Part shown: positions 48,901 through 57,000 of the stretch, piece after piece
How positions within the stretch are numbered: the first letter of the stretch is position 1
Layout of the letters: each line of letters opens with the position of its first letter
Source: Saturnia japonica
Lineage: Eukaryota; Arthropoda; Insecta; Lepidoptera; Saturniidae
DNA length: 64,000 bases
Direction of reading: 5' to 3'
NCBI GenBank assembly: GCA_033032175.1
Contig: CM065334.1
Span: 3,655,705-3,719,704 of the forward strand
Notes under the pieces: model-generated
The model's input: only the letters and a program-made list of their open reading frames with translations
Database searches by the model: none
What the model was told of the DNA's origin: nothing
Position numbers and translations under genes: made by a program

Positions 48901-51900
48901 AGCGGCAGGAGGTGGAAGTCAAGTGGCTGTTCAGTCCGAGGAGCGCATTTAAGATATCGTTCGCCGATATCCGAACTTAGTTACACAAAGTATTGCCAAA
49001 TTGTTAAGGCATCAGAATGGAACAAGTGTGTCATACTGGACAGTTCACAAGGTGTTAAAGCGTAACCGAATGCGGCCATACAAAGTGCACAAAGTGCAAG
49101 CTTTTGTACCCGGCGATCACGACCGCCGGCGAGTTTTCTGCCGTTGGTTATTATACAAGCAACAACGTGTCCCTAATTTCATTGAGCACGTCATCTGGAC
49201 GGACAAGTCAACATTTACCAGAAACGGGCTGCGGAACTGAAGAAATACACACGTGTATTCCGAGGTGAACCCGCACGCTGTTCTACAAACCGGGCACCAA
49301 ACCCGATGGTTGGTTAACGTATGGGTAGGTTTATTTAAGGATCGCATACTAGGGCCAGTGTTTCTGCCACAGCGACTAGACGGACAGCGATATTTAAACT
49401 TTATAAATGAACAGTTGGTAGATATTTTAGACGACCTATCATTGGCTGAATATCGCCGCACATGGTTTCAGCATGATGGTGCACCTCCACATGTGGTAAG
49501 GTTTGTCCGTGAGCGCCACACCGAGCTGTTTGATGATCGCTGGATCGGCAGACTAGGATCACACGCTTGGCCACCTCGCTCACCTGATCTGACCCTGTTA
49601 GACTTCTTTTTGTGGGGGTATGTGAAAGAAAGGGTTTTTAATCGTGAGTGTGATAGTGCTAACGAAATGCGCCAAAGGTCGTGAATGTTTTCGACAAACT
49701 ACGTGCGGACTGTGTCGAAGACCCAACGATGATGCCCCGCCTGCATAAGGAGACGCAACACAGAGCTCAAATCTGCCTCGAAATGAATGGGGCACAATTA
49801 GAGCCGCATCTCATAAGGCCACGGAGGATTTAGATTGGTAAGCGTTTTCATACCTAAATATTATTTTTTTAAACTTAGTACTGAACTGATCTGAATAGAT
49901 TGTACATAACTGAATACATCAGAGTAATAAACATAATTACACGACGGATTAAAAAGCATGAATCTATCCTTGTTAAAATTTCATTCAAGTAATTTTTTCA
50001 TTAGTGGGGAATCAAACCCGGTACTTAGTTTATTCAACCGGTGAATTCGAATGATAGTGGCTAGGTAAAGACTAGCACAGTGGCAAAGTAGATAAGTTCG
50101 TTATTTAGACAAATGTTGTAAATAAGTATTTGTGCGATCGCTAGATGCCGGCGCGGCACGGCCCCGCGCTTGCGCGTCCATTGACCCGACTTCAACTGTT
50201 TTTATTTTGTGTTTCATTGCTGGTTTTTTTTAGTAAAGTAATGTATTGTTTTTGTTTAATTATCGTTTCATTTAGCTGTACTAACATGATGGAGGAGGAA
50301 TAATGCTAATAAAACGTTTTAAAAATATGATTTTTTTTTCATCAGGATCGATTTTTTTTCTGACCCTTTATCAAAGGTGTCATTAGTACTATCGTCTGTC
50401 TTCGTTTTCGTGAGCGGTCTTCTAATACCCAGTATAATTGTGCAGGATAACAGAAAAAAACAGCATGAACGCCGCAGACGCTCTACCATTCGACAGGGAT
50501 CGCATCACGAATGCAAGAGGGACGCAGTGTATATTCAGTTTAAGTTATGTTTATAATAAATATATTATTTTTAAGTTGACAATGAAGCATTAATTTAAGT
50601 TTTACCTTAAATTTTTAAAATATAAATATAGTTTTGTATAACTGGTACATGTAGTAATAAAGCTAGATTATAAGAAAAACATTTCGCCGTGGTGGGACTT
50701 CAGACACCCACCGCACTGCCGCCCCGCCAACCCGACCTGCTTCGCCGTCCAGTCGAGAGCTATAAAAAAGCGCGCTCGGCAGTAGGTTGACAAGCTCCAA
50801 GTCCGGTGAAGCTGTAAAAGCCGCAGCGGCTTTAGGGCCCATAAGGCTAACAGTGTAGTCAGTTCTAAAAAAAAAAAAAAAAGTAGGTTGACAAGTCCGG
50901 TGAAGCTGGAAAAGCCGTCAGAGGCTCCTGGGCCCCTAAGGCTAACAGTACAGTCAGTTAAAAAAAACTAGTACTATTGTCATTCGTTCTCAAAAAGACA
51001 TGAAGGAAACAGGAAATACATAGTTACGAAAGTGAATATTGTAAATTCAAAAAAGTATTAAAAAAAAGTTGAATTAAAAGGGAATCGACGTATTTTACTC
51101 GGCAATCCAGCAATCGCAAAGTGTGGAAATCACAAAAAATAGCTTCGTCGTCTGACCAGAATAATCGACTGGTCTCGCACAATAATGTTAAACATTTGTA
51201 TACATATTTCACAGAACAAACTTGCTCTTTATTCCATGGTTTGTTTAGTTTAATAGTACATATTTATAGTAACGGGCAGTATAAGCAATTTATGATATGG
51301 AACCACGCGAATCATTGAGGAATAAATTTCAAGAATTTAGTATCTTAACTTTGCCTTCCCAATACATCTTGTAAAATATAATTTATGTTCGGAAAAATTA
51401 AGATAATTTTGAACTTGTAACTAATACGCACAATTTCGATAATAGAAATGAATATAAAATAGTCATTCCGTCTTTTAGACTTAGTAAAACAAATAAAAGT
51501 TTTTTATGTAATTGTGTTAGGTTCTTTAATAAACTTCTTAAGCACATTACCGATTTTCCGGATAATAAGTTCAATAATCATTTATTGTCGAAGGGTATTA
51601 TAGGGTGGCTGATTACGTGAATGTGATGATGTCTGGATGTGATTTCCTCTCTGTAGATCTACTGAAAATGATAATAAGAGTATTTAATTAAATACTGTAA
51701 AACCAATTTAAAAAAAAATGATGTTGATGAACCCGATCGAGTTTCTTGTCGGTTCTTCTCGATGGCTGGGATGTTTTGCAAATACCTGCAGTTTCATTTT
51801 CTACAATCCCAGAATGGCCAACGATCCAAGTTAAATCTACTTCTAAGTCTAGGTTGTGACATTTAAACAATAGTTCTCTGGTTTTTAAATTCTAGGGAAA

Positions 51901-54040
51901 ATGTCATTTGTAGTTAGTAGATAATTTAGAAATATCCTGCAGATATGTCATTGAGTCCGAAAATAATATTGTTTCGTTTAACTTGTGAGACTCAACGGTT
52001 CTGCCTCAAAAAGTACTATAGACTCAGCTGAAAATAGTATGTTGTAGTTGTTGTAGTAGATGATAGTGAAGGGCATTGAAAACTAAGAATAATTTTTTTG
52101 GGATCTATAGATCCCCAACGTTACGGGGTAATTTGGAACTATCAGTGAACATGGCTAACCAATTACTCCTTCTACTACTTCAAAACTAACTGCGAAGCAG
52201 AACTCCTGTTCTGCTACACCGTACACGAAGGGCTCAATTCAAACGTTTTAAAAAATAACTTTATTTTAATGTGTCTCAATATTCTCAAAGTTGGTAGATT
52301 TAGGGGCCATAGTGGTAGATTGGGGAATAAGTGGTAGATCTACCAAAAAAATTGGTAGATATGACAACACTAACTTTGTCTATGACACTAACTACGCTAT
52401 CATTGCACAAACTCTTTGTTGAGGTTTTTGGCGGTATCTCGAAGTGATATGTGTGGTATTTATTTTTAATTCATGAACTTAGGTTTTTGACCCTATATTA
52501 TGTAATATTGGTGGCGTTTTGCGTGATATAGTTTGGTTTTTGTGCATAAGTGAAGTGGATTATAAATATAAACGAAAGCATTCATTCTGAGATCCCACAA
52601 AAAATTCCTAGAAAGTTCTAACAAGGGAGCCACCATCTTGTTAGGATACTGAATCGTCTTATCACATGATACTATAATTCACTCAATAATGACAGTAATG
52701 GTCTTCAATAAAGAGGACCGGTTGCCAAGTTAGGAAGAAAAAGAAGAACTCTTTGTTCTGACACTTCTGACCATAGAGTAAAGTAATACATCTTCTGACT
52801 TCTGTGATCGTTTCGTTGTAGCCACAGATCATTGTTGTAGTGTTGTAAGCGATCGGGTCGAAAATGTGCCCTTGATCGGATCCTGCATACCCGATTCCTT
52901 TTTATAATGCACTGAATATTGATGAAAATCAGGGTAGATCGTGCCGTATAATTACCCTATTCAATAATACTCTATGATCCTATAATCGTTATTGGATAGA
53001 CAGGAATGGCGTGCAATGTAAGAAGCCTACACTCAACTTTGGGTAGAAAAAGGCTGAAAAAGACAGAGGACAAAAAATTGAATATTCGAATGCAAGCCTA
53101 AAACCAATACAATATTACCAATTTGTCTCTGGTGAGATTACTTTCGAATCGGCTACACTTTCAGTTTACCTTCCTTTTTTTCCCTGGACTTCTATTCTAC
53201 TGAATATATCAGTCCCATTGTGCCCAATCCATACCAGCATTAAATCAAGAGAGTCGCCGATGAGCCAGCACTACCAGGTCGTAAAACAAGAGTATCTGTA
53301 AATGTATTTGCTATGTGATTGTATTAGGACCAAGTATTTATTATTTATTCTATAGTTCAATGTGAACTTTATAAGGTTAACTGACATTACTTTGATAAAT
53401 ATAATGTACACAATAATCAGCTATAGGTACTTCTATAATGATATTATAAATCTGTAAAGTTCAGTTTGTTTCTTTTTGTTGAATACTAATCGAATCGAAT
53501 CGAAACGAATCTCAGGAACTGTTGGTTCGAATGGAAAAAATCTTTCAGTGTTGTATTGCCCATTTATCGAGGAAGGTTATATAACATCACGCTAAGATCA
53601 ATAGCAGCGGAGCATTAATGAAAAATGTTGGAAAAACGCGCAAATTTTATTTCTTTTGGTAACTTCCATTGCGTTCAATGCGTGAATGGTTAAAGTTAGG
53701 CAACATCGCGTGTGATGGAATTGTTTCTCTTAAAAAGTTGTAAAAAAAGTCAGGGATAGCATATGGCTATCTTTGTAGGTTTATTCAATATAACCTTTTT
53801 TATGGTAATAAAATTTGTTCTAAAATAATGAATTATTTTAGGTGTTTTTTTATTAATTAATTATTAATCCTTATCGAAATAAATACGTTATTCATCACAA
53901 GTATTTAATTTTAAACAATAAATTGCCCTTTACAATAATTTATTTAAATGAATATCTTATGAGATATCACAATTTTAAAATAACTCCGCAGCAAAATAAG
54001 GATCAAATACCGCGCGCGCATTTTTATTATGCAGAATAAT

Positions 54041-54087
<47 letters not shown>

Positions 54088-57000
54088 CTGACTACACTGT
54101 TAACCTTAGGGGCCCTATCGTCAAACAGAGCCGCTGCGGCTTTTACAGCTTCACCGGACTTGGGGGCGAGCGCTCAGGGCACTCAGCCGCGAAAGTTTGT
54201 GACGACCCGCACGAGGGTGCCAGAGTGGCCGAACCTCGGCTCGGGCGGTCGTCGCGAATGCGAAAAAGTCGCGATCTAACTAATTCCCTAATCTTATGAG
54301 AATTCGAGCTAACTAATATATACTCATATGCACATTCCCCTCCTCCTGGGAGGAAGGAGTGGACCATGCGTATGTGTATTTAATAATCGGAATGGTTTTT
54401 CTACACTAACTAGCGCAATAGTCTAACTAGCGCAAAAAAAGAAAAAAAAAGGTCCCTTACAGAACCTATGTACCTGTGTGGTGTGCACGTGTGTGTGTTC
54501 ATACGTGTGTAATGTTGTATGTTGGTAGCTAAGTGTTGCACGTATAGTGGTCACTTGTATCGTGCGGGCGGCTGCCTGACCCAAGGGCTTCACACCGAGG
54601 AACGGACCTAGGCTTGGGTTGCCGCTAGAGAGGGTGGACGTGACGGGTGTGCGGGAGCGAAGATGACCGCCCGTCCTCTGCGGAGAGAACGGTGGTTACG
54701 CGGGCGTGGGCGGTGGCACGCTCTGTTTGGAGAGACGGTGTTGGCGTAGAACGCGTTAGCTTTTTCGGTTTGGTCGGGCGGGTCAGTGAATATATTACGC
54801 GGCCGGCGTTTTCTCCGGCAGGCGTTGGGGTCGGGAACATAAGAAGCTGCCGCTTTTATTAAGGGGTTCGCGTGGTTCGACGCGGTGTCGAAATACGAGC
54901 GAGAAAGGTCAGAATAATGTGGATGGCACCTTGTAATGTGCATTGCCTACGACCCACTCTCTCTAACCCATCCCCTCTCTCTCTCTCTTACATGATGCAG
55001 ACGAAGTTGCGCGGGTCAGCGAGTTATTTATAAATATGTAATTAATCACAATTGATGCCACGAGAACCAACTCCTGTTTTTTTCTATAAATTCACCTGTG
55101 ATTATATACATAGCCTAACATAAAAATGTGCTATTACAAAACCAAAAATAGACGAAAATTACGAGATACGAACATAAGTAGACTGCAGTATAAATTTTGT
55201 GGTTTTATTAAAGCACATTTTTAGATTATGAATATGTTAATAAGTGAACCACTATGTTTTCGAGGCTTCAATTTAATTCAATTTAGTTACATAATGCAAG
55301 TGGTACATAGGTGGCAGTGTGAATGGTAATCGTGACTTCGAGTTCATAGCACAGATATGGTAAAAGAAAATATTGTTATAATCTGTTTAAGTAATAACCT
55401 TATCGGACCGATACACAAACAAATCTAACAAAATTGAAGTGTCTGTTTGTAATGTCAAAATAGCAGCTTTTTACTAAATGCATATGAAAGTATATACGAT
55501 ACCTATTTATAATAAAAATACCAATTTTGAAAATTTTAATCTCTGAAACGATTGGACCGATTATGATGGGACTTTCACTGGTAGATAGTTGATGTTATAA
55601 GGAGTAAAAGAATTAGGGTTTACAAATAAAAAAACATAGTCATGATAAATCAATTCGAGCGCTTAAATGGCTTACGCTGAGTAAACCATAAGAGATATAG
55701 AAAATTAGATATTAACAAGTTATTAGCTATCTTAAAAAGACATACAAAAAAGCCAGAGTATAATATCTTCTAAGGATCACGCACGGTAAGCTTTTTTGTA
55801 TTTAAAATAACCGGGCGCGAAGGTTAATGGTACCCATCGCGCGTGTCCCCGATCGACGGAGCGACTTGTGTAGTCCACGCTCCCGGCTATTTTAAAGACA
55901 AAAATGGTTATTGTGGGTGTTATTTGACGAAAGATATATACTTTGTCGGGCTTTTTTGTAGGTCTTTTTAATGACTATAATTATATACATTAATTTGCTA
56001 TATCTCTTATGGTTTATTCAGCATAAGCCATTTAAGCACCCGAATTGATTCACGATGACTAGTTTTTTTTTTATTTGTGCGGAACTCTAATTCTTTTTTC
56101 AAAATTAAAGTAGCCTAATTTACTTCCTGTAAATTCAGCTATCTACCAGTGAAAGTCCCGTCAAAAGCGGTCCAACCGTTTCGGAGATTACCCTGAACAA
56201 ACAGACAGACATAAAATTTAAAAAATGGGCTTTTTGTTATTGGTATCGTATATACTTTCATATGCATTTAGTAAAAGACTGTTATTTTGACATTACAAAC
56301 AGACACTTCAATTTTATTAATTGTATAAATTCATGTAAGTCGTGACCTCGTGACGTGAAAAATATTTTCTTAATGTTACACAATTATATTTTACAAAGTT
56401 AGTATTTCATACTTCAAATTATATTTGTATTTTCTTGATTCAAATATTAACATGAATTAATATTAAGAATAGTTACATCTATTATTATTATTAATTCTAT
56501 CATTTGAAGTTTAGGAAAAATGTTTATAGTTTTCACTTTTCACTTCTGTCGCCAGTCGTCGTGACCGCTTTGAAATTACAGTGTAAACTCTTTATAACGA
56601 AACTCAAGGGACTGAGCATTTTAGTCGTTATAGAGAGTTATCGTTATATGGAGTGCAGTTTCAATATGTGAGTTTTAACGCAAACCAACCAAGTTGAGCT
56701 CACTTCAACGTTATAGGGAGTTTATCGTTATAAAGAGTTTACACTGTATTTTCATTTTTTACTGGCTGATTCGGTAATGTAGGGACTTAGAGATATTATT
56801 GTTATAAGTCCTAACAGTTACCTATCTAAAAACGTTTATTAAGTTTTAATAACTCAATAAGACTGGCTGACTAATCTTTGTTTCTTTCTAGTTTAAAACT
56901 ATGTCGGTCAAATAAAACATCTAACTAGTCAAAGTTTTTGCGGGCATAGGTACATTCAACTGTCAAGGATGTTTTAGGACATTTGGGACGGCAACTAGTA

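Larger units (their letters stand above)
47087..50432 (+). mobile_element. Tc1/mariner-type (DD41D) element with about 620-bp terminal inverted repeats
   Basis: It starts CTGGGTATTAGGAGACCGCT and ends with the inverse (AGCGGTCTTCTAATACCCAG), flanked by TA at 47085-47086 and 50433-50434. The left arm (47087-47704) and right arm (49816-50432) stay alignable throughout, including a GC-rich patch and CTACTTTGCCACTGTGCTAG. The right arm overlaps the 3' end of the transposase frame. Total 3346 bp. Lies in oxidase intron 1. Confidence 0.85.

Noticed and set aside
47500..50060. tRNA-like words in both arms of the DD41D element (ACCGGGTTTGATTCCCCAC, GTGGCAAAGTAG)
   Set aside because: The A-box-like and B-box-like words are in opposite orientations, so they do not form a promoter or a tRNA.
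54143..54943. Several long GC-rich open frames as a host gene
   Set aside because: They lie inside the LINE insertion bounded by the CAGAATAATG duplication.
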